From Serpula lacrymans var. lacrymans S7.9 (taxonomy: Eukaryota > Basidiomycota > Agaricomycetes > Boletales > Serpulaceae): a stretch of DNA of 64,000 nucleotides. The DNA lies in assembly GCF_000218685.1 (NCBI RefSeq), contig NW_006763291.1:2202308-2266307 (forward strand), in the 5' to 3' direction. The notes below the pieces were generated by a model. It was not told where the DNA came from and did no database searches. It was given only the letters and a program-made list of their open reading frames with translations. Position 1 is the stretch's first letter. The number at the start of each line of letters is the position of its first letter. This document shows, piece by piece, positions 33,996 to 46,176 of this stretch. The position numbers and the translations under genes are program-made.

Positions 33996-36900
33996 TTGGG
34001 TGCCTTCGCTCCACAAAACAATGAAGTAAACCACAACAAAGTGGCCCCTGCTCCGGGGTGTTGCACGAGCAATAATGGAAAGAAGGGGATGGCTCCCCAA
34101 TTTGTAAATAGATTTCAAAATTTATCAGAAATATGTACTTGTATAAAGCATTGTAACTGTAATATTTATGATACTACCGCTGCACCAGCGTCTCCCTTGG
34201 AGCGTGGCCCCGGCAAGACAAACAATAGGGTGCTTGATTCTGGTAAAAATAAAATAGAAAAATATGTAGCTTTCAATACCTCTTCTTCTTTGTTGGAGCC
34301 ACCCTTTCCCAAAGTCCCAAAGCGTGTGTTGATGCGCACATACTTATTCCAAAAGGAGATCCATTTAGACGTTGGTGTGGAAAACCTTGCCCGGGGCACA
34401 GTACACCCAACCAGTGCACTGCTTGATTCAGGCGCTAACGGAATTTTCATAGATCAGGTCTGGGCGGAGCAAATTGGACTCCCCCTTGTAAAATTAGATG
34501 TATCTATTCCCGTCTATAACATGGACGGTACACTTAACGCGGGTGGCTGTATCACACACAAATGTTCTTTTGTGGTCGAATACCAAGGACACAGGGAACG
34601 AGTCACTGCCGAAGCTACCCGACTAGGGAAGATTAATTTAATCTTGGGCTGGACCTGGCTATTCAAACACAATCCTGAGATTAACTGGCAGACAGGGGTT
34701 GTCACATTGTCACGTTGCCCTCAGGAGTGTGTGAACTTGGGTAAACTGAATCACGTCCGTCACAATGAGCATCTTGAGAAGATAAACACTGGTCACATTT
34801 ATGAGCTCAGATCTCTAGAAAAGATTGACGATGACGATGATGAGGTAAAACCCAAGGAAGAGATTAAGAGGCTGGTACCTCCTGAGTACCATGACTTCTG
34901 GAAAATCTTTTCAAAACATAAATCAGAGCACTTCCCAGAGGCTAAGCCTTGGGACCATGCAATAGATTTGAAGGACACTTTCAAACCGAGAAAAGGACAC
35001 ATGATTCCCCTCTTTGCTCCAGAAAGAGATGAGGTCTCAAGTTTCATAGATAAACAGCTTAGGAAGGGTTACATCAGACCTTCCAAAAGCCCTATGACGT
35101 CCCCGGTGTTCTTCATCCCTAAAAAAGATGGTAAGAAGCGCATGATTATGGACTATTGTTACGTGAATGAGCACACGGTTAAAAATGTGTATCCGCTGCC
35201 TTTAATCAGTCAGTTAGTAGACAAATTGGCTGGCGCCAAAATCTTAACAAAGATGGATCTCAGATGGGGGTACAATAATGTATGGATCAAAGAAGAAGAT
35301 GCTTGGAAGGCCGCGTTCACGTGCCACCGAGGATCATTTGAACTCCTTGTTATGTTTTCTGGGTTGACCAACTCACCGGCAACCTTCCAGAGCATGATGA
35401 ACGAGATCTTTGCGGATATGGAAAACTGTGTCATCATTTACATTGACAATTTGTTAATATTTACGAAGTCGGATGATAAGGCTGAGCATGACAGGATCGT
35501 GCAAGAAGTCCTTCGACGCTTACAGGAACGGGACCTATTCGTCAAACCCAAAAAATGTAATTTTAAAGTGAAGGAAGTAGACTTCCTCGGTATGATCATA
35601 GGCCAGAACGGAATTAGGATGTGTAAGAACCATTTCATTATTTTCTTATCTTCGCTATGTCTTGGTTCTCAAACGCTTTACCCGTTACACCTCTGGCTCT
35701 AGGGCTAGAGGTATCCTTTGCCGTCTTACTTCTCATAGCCCTCACAGGCTTTCTTAACTATCACTACCATTTTATATCACAGATCAGAGACTGGGTATCG
35801 CTCCCAGCCAGCCAGCACACTGGGTAGGGACTGGTAGTAGGCATCTTGCCAACCAGCTCCAAACCCCAGTAAAGCCTGGTTATACAAATAACGCCTTATT
35901 CAGGATTGTACCTCGTTATGAGGATACGGTTCCTGAACACGTGTGACAATCCTCTATTATTAGTACAAGTCTCTCACCTGCTGATTAATCAAGTTAAAAG
36001 TTGTACGATAGTTACTCTCCCTTTTTCTTATTGGTCGACTGATTCCTCAGACCACTTTTTGTATATTCTCCTTTCGGTCTGAGGAACGAACAGTTCACTA
36101 TATAAAGCCTTACCTATTCATGTATGGCTCCTTAGTTTTCTATTACTGAATTTACCCGCTTTACTCCTCAACAAGAACCTTTGAAGCTTACCTCTCAAAG
36201 TCCTCTACTCGCTATATTTACTAGCGTCTGTCGACCTCAAGCTCATCGAACCCCTTACTCCCTGCAAGTGCAGAAGGAGACAGGTTTCGTTTTTGTTATA
36301 GTTTATCGTTGCCTCACAGGATGGATCCTGAGAAAGTTCAAGCTATATTTGACTGGCCAGAACCTACTCGTGTCAAAGGAGTTAAGGCCTTCCTTGGCTT
36401 AGGAAATTTCTACCGAAGGTTTATCAAAAACTTCGCAAAAATCACGAGACCGTTGAACAATCTCACTAAAAAGGATATTGTTTGGCACTGGGGCGCCAAA
36501 GAACAAGAAGCTTTTGATAAGCTTAAACAGGCATTTACAACGGTGCCCATATTAGTATTTCCAGAATTAGACAAAGAGTTCCGGCTAGAAACCGACTTTT
36601 CTGATTTTGCTACTGGGGCTGTTTTGTCAATTAAATGCCCTGACGATCTTTGGAGGCCTTGCACCTATCTATCGCATAGTTTGTTGTCTACAGAGCGCAA
36701 CTATCAAATATACGACAAGGAGATGCTGGCCATCATTAGAGCTCTAGAGCACTGGCAGCACTACTTAGAAGGTGCTAGGCACCAATTTGAAATTTGGACC
36801 ATAAGAATCTGGAATATTTTATGACGGCCCAAGACTTGAACCAAAGACAGGCTCGCTATGTGGTATACTTGTCAAGGTTTAATTATAAATTAATTCATAA

Positions 36901-38425
36901 GCCTGGAAGCTCTATGGGGAAAGCGGACACTTTGTCCAGAAGAGAGGATCATGCCAATGGTATTGAGGATGATAACAAAGGTGTCACCCTGATAGACCAA
37001 TCAAGGGTTGCCAATGTTAGAATTGGGCAAGATTCGGATCTTCTGGAAGTCTTCAAGAAAGACATCTCCTCAGAAGAAAAGGCATGCCTTGATGGCAATG
37101 AAAACTATTTATGGGAAGATGGGCTCTTCCATTTTAAAAACAAAATCTATGTGCCTGAATCCACAAGAATCAAGGCAATAGATAGACATCATGACACACC
37201 AGTGGCTGGGCACCCTGGGTGGCAACGAACAATGGAGTTGATCTCCAGAAACTATATGTGGCCTGGCATGGTCAAAGACGTACAGGAACACATAAAATCC
37301 TGTCTGAGATGTGCTATGGCTAAGAATTCTCATCAACCGCCGGCCAGTAAACTTATGCCGAATCTGATACCAGCTGGTCCCTGGCAGGATATATCGGTTG
37401 ACTTTACGACGGATCTGCCCGAGTCAAATGGGTATGATTCAGTGATGGTGGTAGTAGATTGCTTCTCCAAAGAAATGGTATTCATACCCACCAATAAAAC
37501 TATTACTGCCGCTGGTACGGCAGATTTATTTAAAGATTTCGTATGGTCCATCCATGGATTGCCAGAAACGGTTATCTCCGATAGAGGACCTCAATTTGCT
37601 AGCAAATTTACGAAAGAATTATGCCGGATGCTGGGCATCAAACCTAAATTATCAACGGTGTTCCATCCGCAGATTGATGGACAAACGGAGAGACTCAACC
37701 AGGAGTTGAAACAATATCTCCGGATATTTATTAATGACAGGCAGACAGATTGGGCCAAGTGGCTAAAGATAGCCAAGTTTTTTTATAATATCAAACAGTC
37801 ATTGGCCACAGGAAAGGCACCATTCGAGGTTACTAGATTGTACCTCCCCAGAATGGGTGTAGAACCTGGCAAAAGCAAGAACGAGGCTGCTGAGAACATG
37901 GCCAAGGACATGAAATCTGTCTTGGACGAAACGCGCAAGGCGCTATTCAAAACTGCAGAGCAGATGAAAAGCAGGGCAGAGCGTAGACGCTCTAAGGCCC
38001 CTGACTACAAAGTCGGCGACCTAGTCTGGTTAGATACCAACCACTTAAAGTTAAAAGATCGGCAGTCTAGAAAACTGACCGAAAAGTGGATTGGTCCTTA
38101 CCAGATTAAGGAAGTCAAACCTAATGCAGTGGAGCTGGAACTCCCAAAACGAATGAAGGTAGTACCCACGGTCAATATTAGCCGTGTGAAACCTTACAAA
38201 GGGCCGCTGCCGGGACAGCGCATAGACCCGCCCGGACCGGTTGTAATCACCCAGGAAGGTGAAGAAGAGTTCAAAGTCAAATGGGTGGTGGATGCACACT
38301 TGAAGTGTGGCAAATTAGAATTCCTAGTCCTATGGAAAGGCTATGGAGATGAGGACAGAACGTGGGAGCCAGAAGCCCATCTGGATAACTCCCGTGATAA
38401 CACAATTTTCGGACCTTTCCTTTAA
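33996..38425 (+). pseudogene. Element 1 pol (protease, RT, RNase H, integrase, chromodomain), inactivated
   Basis: Protease: LLDSGANGIFID. Reverse transcriptase: FFIPKKDGKKRMIMDYCYVNEH, LTKMDLRWGYNNV, then YIDN at 35439-35450 where the catalytic motif should be Y-x-D-D, so this copy is catalytically dead. A solo LTR splits RT after GQNGIRM. RNase H resumes at 36321 (MDPEKVQAIFDWPEP, TDFSDFATGAVLS, IYDKEMLAIIRAL). A 4-nt loss near 36805 shifts the frame. Integrase has the H-H-C-C zinc finger (HHDTPVAGHPG...CLRCAMAK) and DDE residues (SVDFTTDLP, SDRGPQFAS, TERLNQEL). The C-terminal chromodomain (KLEFLVLWKGYGDEDRTWEPEAHL) is cut short where the frame runs into the 3' LTR. Confidence 0.88.
35622..36318 (+). 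repeat. 697-bp solo LTR inside Element 1 reverse transcriptase
   Basis: It begins TGTAAGAACC, ends TTGCCTCACA, and is flanked by perfect 5-bp duplications GGATG (35617-35621 and 36319-36323). Removing the insertion with one duplication restores the reading frame from GQNGIRM into DPEKVQ. A TATA-like TATATAAAG occurs near 36099. No related sequence occurs elsewhere in the window. Confidence 0.88.
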
Positions 38426-38807
38426 TTTTCATTCTCCGCTTTAACCTTTTTTACTATAGTTCACACTCCGTGCCATGCGGCACTTTCCTTTTTCGTTCTA
38501 ACCCCACCTTCTCGCACAGCGCTGCCTTTATTCTTCTTCTAGACACAAACTCTCTCACGCAGTGGAGCTGGTCACACGGGCTGTGCCCTCTGACATCATC
38601 AGCCACTGCTTTTATCAACTGTACAGTACATAGGTACAAACACTCTGTATTAGTATAAATACCCCAATAGATCAAGGAGACTCCTCAGCGAGTCCTCCTG
38701 TTGTATACCAACAAACTCTCTGCAGCTTAAGGGGTAACCGCTCCCTCCTCACTACCTTTATAGTGTGTTCTTGTGTGTGCCAGAGTAACTAACTCTTGGT
38801 TGTTACA
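38390..38807 (+). repeat. Element 1, 3' LTR
   Basis: This is nearly identical to the 5' LTR from its seventh base. The first six bases (TCCCGT instead of TGTTAC) do not match and no polypurine tract precedes it, so the internal/LTR junction seems rearranged. Confidence 0.85.
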
Positions 38808-41800
38808 ATGGGCCGTCATACGTTATCCCAGGGGACCTGAGCAACAACATCATCTTCAAGTTGTTCTTGTTTCAGCAAACGGGTCGGCATATGGACAGCT
38901 TGAGAACCCCATCAAGAGTTTTGGAGTCCATTCACTTGCAGTTCTTTTTTTACCATCAATGGAAGAAAACGGCAAGTGGCTCCAGGGTCACAAAAAGGCT
39001 GATATATATGGGGGGGGAGAGAATAAACTTTCATTTTATTTTTTATAAACCTTCTTGCAGCCTATCTCACATCTCACCTACTATGACAGAGTCCAATGCC
39101 TCCGTGATTGAATAGGGATCGAAAATGAGTGGGCAAAGTTGGAAAAGTCCACAACAGTGGATCAAGGGGGCTAAGGAGTGTATTCTCAAACGTCAAACGA
39201 AACTAACCAATCACATAGGGGGGGCCCGGAACTAGGTAACGTTGAAGCTTTTTTGTTACAGGAAGACAATAGCCAGCCGGGGGATGGATTTGTTTGTGTT
39301 GTGTTTGGTGATTGAATTGATACTGTTTGATTTCTGTGAGCTCCGAGTTCAGGGGTGGCCTTGCGATCATCAGGACTATATGTACGTACCTCGCTGCTAT
39401 TCATGTTGCAAGCTTGCAGACCAAACCCCTACTGACATCATATGCAAGTGATATTGTCACGTATCGCCCCCGCAAAAAAGACTAAAAATACAAGAAAAGA
39501 CAATGACAATAAAAGCGTTGATAAAAAACAACAACAATGGTATCTGCGGGGCGGGGGATTAGCCTATTAGTCACATTTATAACACAGAATCATCGCAGGT
39601 GGAGACATTCATGTCCGTCGACACACCGTTAAGATACAACTTGGTAAGATAAATACTATACTTGATTTATGCCCGGGGTCTTCCCCACATAGCTTTGCAT
39701 GGCTCGTGGTTAATCAGCGGTTAATTGTCTCGCTGTTGAACTCAGTCGGATCCTAACCAATTGTGTTTCATCATCCCATCACAATAACAAAGTGTAATAG
39801 TTGCCTTGGAACTTTGGCTGTATATACCACGAATACGAATGAGGACCGCAGAGGTATTACTTTGTTATCAAGACAATGAGACGGCAATCTCTGCCCAACC
39901 GTAGGGCAAGCCATAGGGTGTAAGCTACCACTGCAACATTGCTTCTGGATCCTCCCAATCCATCACGTCCTGCAATGAGAAGCAATGCAAAACACGCCAC
40001 CCAGGGGGTCCCGGGGGAGAGTTCTAAGCAGTGCAAATTCTCGGATCAGATGGGTGTGAATAATTCTGATCGCGCAGTGTCACCCACGCACCTCGAGGTT
40101 TAGAGAAAGTAGAACTGAATGCCTGTTTGGGGGGGCACACACAGCGCACACACTGTATATGATTTCATTTCCTTGTTACGCCCCATATTGAGACATACCA
40201 GCAGAAATTCGACCTAGGAATGTATCTCCTTGTGGCTGCATCATCCAATAACCCGCTACCGAGTTATGAAGCTCTTGCTGAAGCCCGCTCCACCGAGGGA
40301 TAGGTTAATGCTTGCATCGATTAGTTCAGTATGACACCAACCAATTATAGCTGTGCTTACTACTAGCTTCTACAATACAGATCTGCGACCTCTCAAAACA
40401 ATGTTCTGACCATGTCGGAGTGCCCAAGCTCCCCATCTACACTTGGACCTGTTGACACAACTGCATTAGCCAGTTGGGTAAGCAACAAAGTGTAATGAAT
40501 TCCAGTCCTGAGCTGCGCGTGACCAGTTCAAGACCGGTATTGGCGTGAGCCAATTGGAAGACATTCTAGTTTGAGAATCATACCTGTTAACGCAGAACAG
40601 CACAAGCATTCCTGCTCCTTGCAAAAAACCTCTCTGACTCGCAATGTTGTGCCTTGGACACTGCTAAAAATGTGTGTGTGTGTGTGTGTGTGTGAGTTCC
40701 AAGCTTCACCAGACATCACAGCTATAGGATTTGGCATTCGGGACTTTCCAAAGGGCCATTTTTAGTTCTCATGCTGCTGTTGTGAGGACGGTATCCACGG
40801 CTTGAAACTGCAAAAGGCGCTTATGCAGTGCCTTGCTTTCATTATCGTTAGATCATGCATATCAAACACACAAAACTGCTTGCTTCGGTTCCTCGCGTGG
40901 AGAACTTGCTCGAGACATCATCCGCGTGGCATGGATGCTGAAAAGTTGTTGCAGTACACCCCAGTTGCGATGGTGGTATCACCAGGTACACGTTGTTGCA
41001 ATTGCCTCAAGACTATCTTCAGCTGACTAGCTTTAATGTACGTGTTTCTTCAAGTATCGCTATCTATGGGTGTGGGGAAATGCAGTTAGAAGCGGGTATC
41101 CGAATCCTATTGGAGTTCAAGAAACAGAACCAAATCTACCAATTTGAATAGGATCAGTTAAGCGTGTGGCAGGAGAGAATAGCGAGCAAATGAAAAATGA
41201 TGTCAGGCACATACCTCAGAGTAATCAGTGTCAAACAAGCAAAGGATCAAGAAAAGTCGAACTTGTCCCTCGCAACACACAGCTTCAACGTTTCGAACTG
41301 GGGACCTTGGCCCATGGAGAGAAATTCATACATTGGAAATAGTACTAATATACGTATCTATGGATATGGTAGATGCAGATAATGCCCAAAACCCAATGAG
41401 ATGAAATGCAGAACAACCACGAAGATGAGGAAAACAACATGAGTAGCAAAAGAGAGAGAGAGGAGAGACAAAGAACAAGTGAGACAAAGAGACTATAAAA
41501 CATTGCTAGACTTGGTGGGTCCAGCCACAGCAGCAGCAAGTAAGACATATGCATTGATGCAGACCTCCTTCTTTGCCTCCTCCTCGCAAAATGATATTGT
41601 ATAACTCGCTATGCCTTGCTAAGCAATAGCAATCACAAGGGATGATCCATCCAGAGATTGCAGTATAGAAATAGTGGGAGATGCCGTGATGGCAACTCGT
41701 GGACATGACCATAGAATGTGTTGCATATAGCAATGTGTCCATGTAACAATGGTAAAATATCAGTGTGTCGTTGGTGTGTGTTTTGGGCGACGCGGAAACA

Positions 41801-42255
41801 GAGAAATAGGCATTGGCTGTGAATTGTTATCGGCGAGCAATGTATCTCCAAAATATTCCGTTAGGAGGCTGTGGAAGAAGACGAATGAGCATTGTTGTTG
41901 ATTGTGAACAGTTCAGAGATGACGGATCTGAGTGCCATGAGTGGAGTCATCTAGAGGGCACGCGATGATGGTTATTATGCGTAGACAAAGGAGGAGAGAG
42001 AGATACATACAAGCTCTAATACACTCCCAGATCTCTACGCCGCAACCTTTTGGATCCCATATCCCACACTGGGAGTAGAGACTCCAGTAAATATTGATCT
42101 CCCATATTCTGGTGGCATTGCTTATGACAGCGGTTGGCATTGTGTGGGGCAGGATGGGATGTATGGGCTGGGATGGGATGTGAGACAGGGGACACGAAGG
42201 TCTTTTGAAGAGGGCAGGTTAAGGGGGTCGGATCGTCAAAAGAACAGGAAGGTGA
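38808..42255. other. Non-coding interval between retroelements
   Basis: 3.4 kb contains only short frames and no recognised gene or repeat family, apart from a TG microsatellite at 40671. Confidence 0.5.
40671..40694 (+). repeat. (TG)12 microsatellite
   Basis: Twelve uninterrupted TG units. Confidence 0.95.
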
Positions 42256-42629
42256 TGTCACGACCTGAACAAGAGCGCTAGTTTCTTTTCTCATTTTCTT
42301 TAATATCTAATCACATGACAGACATAATATGTTAAGCTGCTGCTATTAGCGCGGATAACATAATACTTAGTTATATCAGATCACTTGACCATCACGTGAC
42401 AAAGAGCCTAGAACTATTACAAAGAACATCAGTCAGCCCCTCATGGCTACTGCATGTTATATCAGTCAGCGCCTCATGGCTGACTTTCAGAAACGTATAT
42501 ATAGTGAACATCCATGTACATATTTTCCTTAGTTGTTGATTACTTCTCAATTGATTACTTGTGATGCTACTTGTCGATTTAAGGTCTTCATCCCTCCGTT
42601 AGTTCGGTATAGGGGATAAGGCTTTTACA
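42256..42629 (+). repeat. Element 2, 5' LTR with 33-bp internal duplication
   Basis: It begins TGTCACGACC and ends GCTTTTACA. It is 33 bp longer than its 3' partner because the block around CAGTCAGC-CCTCATGGCT is present twice (42428-42480). Apart from this, only about three substitutions separate the two LTRs. U3 has CACRTGAC-type motifs. Confidence 0.92.
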
Positions 42630-42642
42630 CAATCAACAACTA
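42530..42642 (+). promoter_or_regulatory. Element 2 self-priming pair (transcript start and primer-binding site)
   Basis: TAGTTGTTGATT in the LTR (42530-42541, about 33 bases after the TATATATA box) is exactly complementary over 12 bases to AATCAACAACTA (42631-42642), which starts one base after the LTR end. No tRNA-type TGG primer site is present. Confidence 0.75.
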
Positions 42643-42657
42643 CCACGAGTACCGTCC

Positions 42658-42867
42658 ATGAACGTAACAGCAACAATCCTAACCACCATCACCATCATCA
42701 TCATCATCATCTTCCTCATCCTAGCCCTACTCAAACGCTCAATCCAAACCACCACTACCCTCCCACTTCATCACATCCCCACTCGCCCCAACACCATTTT
42801 ATCCTTCTTTCCCGCCAACGTATCACCCTCATCCTCCCAAGACTCTTTTGTCACCATCCCCCTCTAG
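42658..42867 (+). CDS. Leader micropeptide (69 residues, one membrane segment), Element 2 copy
   Basis: The first ATG after the primer-binding site opens a 69-codon frame between the 5' LTR and gag. Residues 4-25 are a strongly hydrophobic Ile/Leu helix (ATILTTITIIIIIIFLILALL), then a basic residue and a polar tail ending SSSQDSFVTIPL. Element 3 has the same frame, the same length and no indels. From codon 43 on, the two copies have identical amino acids although about eight codons differ synonymously. All replacement differences lie in the first 42 codons, mostly hydrophobic exchanges in the helix. This pattern suggests protein-level constraint. I know of no such peptide in the leader of Ty3/Gypsy elements, and its role is unknown. 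Confidence 0.6.
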   Translation: MNVTATILTTITIIIIIIFLILALLKRSIQTTTTLPLHHIPTRPNTILSFFPANVSPSSSQDSFVTIPL

Positions 42868-42964
42868 TTACCCCTTTTATATCATCATAATCTCTTTGGT
42901 GTGGAACCACTGGGATTTTCTCGGTTTTACGTAGTTTCATCCTTCGAATTCCTCTGACCAGGCC

Positions 42965-43045
42965 GCGCATTTGCGTCCGCCAGTCGGGAGAAGAACTGAC
43001 AGCTTAATAAGCGGGTTACATTGGGACAACCGTTCGGACCCCAAT
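42965..43045 (+). ncRNA. Structured leader RNA, Element 2 copy
   Basis: Two hairpins: a CGCA/TGCG stem near 42967-42976, and ATTGGG/CCCAAT (43020-43045) around the loop ACAACCGTTCGGAC. Both change in a compensatory way in Element 1. A packaging, dimerisation or translation role is possible. Confidence 0.55.
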
Positions 43046-43119
43046 TTATTACAATACCTTTTACATAAAATTCATAAAAATACAAAAAATAGTTACCTTA
43101 CATACATAGTCAGTGGTGG

Positions 43120-43656
43120 ATGGAAGAGGACCACCTTGACTCAAAGAGAAAAGATAGACTACTAAAGATTTTAGAAAGCGGTGTATCGATCCAGCTTATC
43201 ACTGGTGAACTCCTTTCTATGCTTAGTAGAGAATTATACATTTGGATAGGAGAGCAACGCGTCTACTCCCAAGATTACGTATTCAGAGGACAATTTCCTC
43301 TATCAGAGATAACAACAATCAGAATCCCATCCCCCGTAATTAAATCCGAAACTCCCCCTCCTCCCCAACTCAAATTCGATGTCAAACCTAGAATATTGAG
43401 ATCTGCCCGAGCCATCCAACAGCACGGACAGCGCCTTCACCAGGGAAATGATGGACTCATTACCCAGAATAGAAACTCCCCCCCCGAAAGAAGCGCAATT
43501 GGAAGCATTCGTAAAACAAGAAGTGGAAAAGGCAGTAAGAGCAATACGGATGCTTTACCAATCGCAATTAGACGAGGCACTCGAAGAAGTGAGCGTCTTA
43601 GAAAGAAAGCTAAAGAAGCAATCATCGCCACCTCCAGAAAGAACGGAGAGAAGTAG
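43120..43656 (+). CDS. Frame upstream of and overlapping gag, Element 2 copy
   Basis: 178 codons overlap the start of gag in the other register (gag is +1 relative to it). The part from MLSRELYIWIGEQ has a counterpart in Element 3 with conservative replacements (E/D, V/I, R/K, L/I) and a basic Ser/Arg-rich C-terminus. The first 49 codons are not open in Element 3. It could be a separate small protein, an N-terminal extension of gag reached by frameshifting, or a by-product of gag constraint in the overlap. Confidence 0.4.
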   Translation: MEEDHLDSKRKDRLLKILESGVSIQLITGELLSMLSRELYIWIGEQRVYSQDYVFRGQFPLSEITTIRIPSPVIKSETPPPPQLKFDVKPRILRSARAIQQHGQRLHQGNDGLITQNRNSPPERSAIGSIRKTRSGKGSKSNTDALPIAIRRGTRRSERLRKKAKEAIIATSRKNGEK

Positions 43657-44497
43657 AACAGCATTGGAGAAGCCAGAAAACTTCTCCGGAGATAAGAAAA
43701 AGTACAGGGCCTTTAGAGAGTCCTTACTTCTACATTTCGAAGATGATGCCATCTACTTCAAAGATGATAGAAAAAAGATAAGCTTCATGCTATCTTTTAT
43801 GAAAGAAGGAGAAGCCGCGGCCTTTCGGACCGACTGGCTGGAGAACCGGGTCGACGCTCAACAAATGGGGCTCGACATCACAAACACATACGGAAGCTGG
43901 CCGTATTTCGCAGACAAAATGGAAGAAAGATTCAAGGACAGCTTTGAAAAAGAAGCTGCCAAGAATGAAATATTGACCCTAAAACAGGGCAATGAAACCG
44001 CCCAAGCCTTTTTTGAAAGGTTTGAAGACAAGAAAAGATGGGCGGGACACAAAAATAGGATAAATGAAGAGTTCCTAATATCTCTACTCAGAAGAAATAT
44101 GAATAAGCCGCTAGTAGATAGGGTGATCTACGGTGGGCATATTCCTAGAGATTACCAAGAGTGGAAAAGAGAACTCATCAGAATGGACTATATTTGGAGA
44201 GAAAGAGAAAAAGAGAAGAAAGGTTCCGAAAACGGAAAGAAATCCTATTCGGAACAAAAGAAAGAAGGAGAGAAGAAAAGAGACGGAACCGGGTATACCT
44301 ATACCGGTAACGGAGAATGAATGGAGGTGGATAAAGCAAAGTTCCGCACCGAGGGACGATGTTACCGATGCGGAGAGAAAGGACATAGAAGCTTCGAGTG
44401 CAAAGACGCACAAAAAAGGAAGCCGCAATTTAATGTCCGAGAATTCTTAGAGAAGATGACGAAAGAAGAAAGGGAAAAACTCCTGGAGGGTTTTTAA
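43448..44497 (+). pseudogene. Element 2 gag, one internal stop
   Basis: The sequence encodes the same protein as Element 3 gag, beginning MMDSLPRIETPPPKEAQ, with the capsid-like part (ENFSGDKKKYRAFRESLLLHF, AAAFRTDWL) and the zinc knuckle CYRCGEKGHRSFEC. TGA at 44318-44320 replaces an Arg codon of Element 3, just before the zinc knuckle. The final stop (44495-44497) is preceded by the heptamer GGGTTTT, as in Element 3. Confidence 0.85.
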
Positions 44498-46176
44498 AGA
44501 GGCCAGCGGTACCGCATTGACCGACTGAGCCTAAAGACGTTTCGAATCAATTTCTTCCTTTAACTGTAGATATGTATGACTCAGAATTGTTAAGCTGCAG
44601 CTTTAGCACGGATGACAATAAAACTATTTCCACTCAGACAAAGAAAGAAATCCGAAACAAAAAAGATGCAACCAGAGTAAAAGCGGCGCAGAGTGATGAG
44701 ACATCCGCAGTTCCAACGGCGGGCAAATCACTAGAAAGCGCAGCATTTACGATAGATACTAAGATTCCTACACCCGATGCGGCAAACTCTACGGAGGAAA
44801 ACGCAGCAGAGACTGTAGAAGAAAGGTCAGGAACCCCTTTAAAAAAACCTAGAACAGAAGTTTGGACCCCAGAGTGGGTAGTAGACAGGCTAAGAGACCA
44901 AAAGGAAGAAAGATCCATTGGGATTCTAAGTGCCTGGACACATAAAAAAAGAACGAGAGAAGTAACCCGGGAAACGATCAAAGAAATCAACCAGTTACCA
45001 AAAGTAGAAGCTATACAAGCGATCATAGAAATTGCCTCCCCAAAAAAGTACATTAGGGGCACCCAAGGCAATCAAATGAACGTAAAATGTAAGCTTACTA
45101 CATTAGATACTCTTCAATCAGAAACAGTCGAAGCACTATTGGACAGTGGATACACGGGGAGTTGCATCGACTCCCAATTTGTGAAAGACAAAAGATATGA
45201 GACAAGGAAGATACCGAGACCTATTCCAGTCTATAACGCAGATGGAACTCTTAATAAAAACGGAGCCATCAATGAATTTGTAATACTGCTCATGGAAATC
45301 GACGGACACGTCGAGAAGATACATCTTGCCGTAACCAATCTGGGTAACGGAAAAATGTTTCTAGGACATGAGTGGTTAAACAAACACAATCCCAAGATAG
45401 ACTGGAAAGAATTGAAGTTGACCTTTTTGAAAGATGTCCCGAAGAATGCAGACCGAGAATCCAAATCTCTGATCCAGAGGAGGATCCGGAAATATTCTTT
45501 GAGGAACTAGGAGAAGACGAGCGGATGATACAGGTGAACCTCCATAATTTCGAAGATGCCACGATCGACGATCAATATTACCATATCAGAGCCCAAGGCA
45601 CAATGGCACAGAAGCTAGCAGAAGCCGCAGGCAAGGATCGAAAAGAAGGAGGATTCGAAAAGATAGTGCCAGAACACCTTCATCAATACAAAGACGTATT
45701 TGATAAAAAGGAGTTTGACACGCTACCTGAAAGAAGGCAATGGGATCACGCAATTGAACTTATACCGGGAGATCACTCCCTAGATTGCAAGATCTATCCG
45801 TTGGCAAGGGGAGAACAAGAAGAACTAGATGCATTCCTAAAAGAGAATCTAAAATCGGGACGGATAAGACCATTGAAGTCCCCGTTCGCATCACCATTCT
45901 TCTTCATAAAAAAGAAAGACGGAAAGTTAAGACCGGTTCAAGATTATAGGAAACTAAATGATATCACTATCAAAAATAGATATCCACTTCCATTGATCGG
46001 AGAACTAGTAGACAAGTTGAGTGGAGCAAAATACTTCACAAAACTGGACGTAAGATGGGAATATAACAATATCCGAATGAGAGAAGGAGACGAGCATAAA
46101 GCGGCATTTAGGACAAATCGAGGGTTATTCGAACCATTAGTCATGTTCTTCGGACTGACAAATTCCCCCGCCACGT
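44488..46176 (+). pseudogene. Element 2 pol, first segment
   Basis: Pol runs in the -1 frame after gag: a linker, protease (LLDSGYTGSCIDSQF), and reverse transcriptase up to FFGLTNSPAT. Two extra T near 45423, after the protease, shift the frame relative to Element 3. The segment ends at the inverted solo LTR, whose 4-bp duplication is ACGT. Confidence 0.88.

Larger units (their letters stand above)
30179..38807 (+). mobile_element. Element 1: old Ty3/Gypsy chromovirus with two nested solo LTRs
   Basis: Two 418-bp LTRs (30179-30596 and 38390-38807) flank gag, protease, reverse transcriptase, RNase H, integrase and a partial chromodomain in the Ty3 order. Flanking 5-mers ACGGG (30174-30178) and ATGGG (38808-38812) look like a target duplication differing by one transition. 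Coding regions carry stops and frameshifts. A 1.8-kb solo LTR (30718-32535) sits in the leader and a 697-bp solo LTR (35622-36318) sits in the reverse transcriptase. Without these the element is about 6.1 kb. Confidence 0.9.

Noticed and set aside
38808..42255. CRISPR-like or satellite array
   Set aside because: No regularly spaced direct repeats; only a TG microsatellite was found.
42658..42760. ATC/CAT-rich leader segment as a simple microsatellite
   Set aside because: The repeat-like part is short, and the frame, its length and the downstream synonymous pattern are kept in both elements, so a coding reading explains it better.
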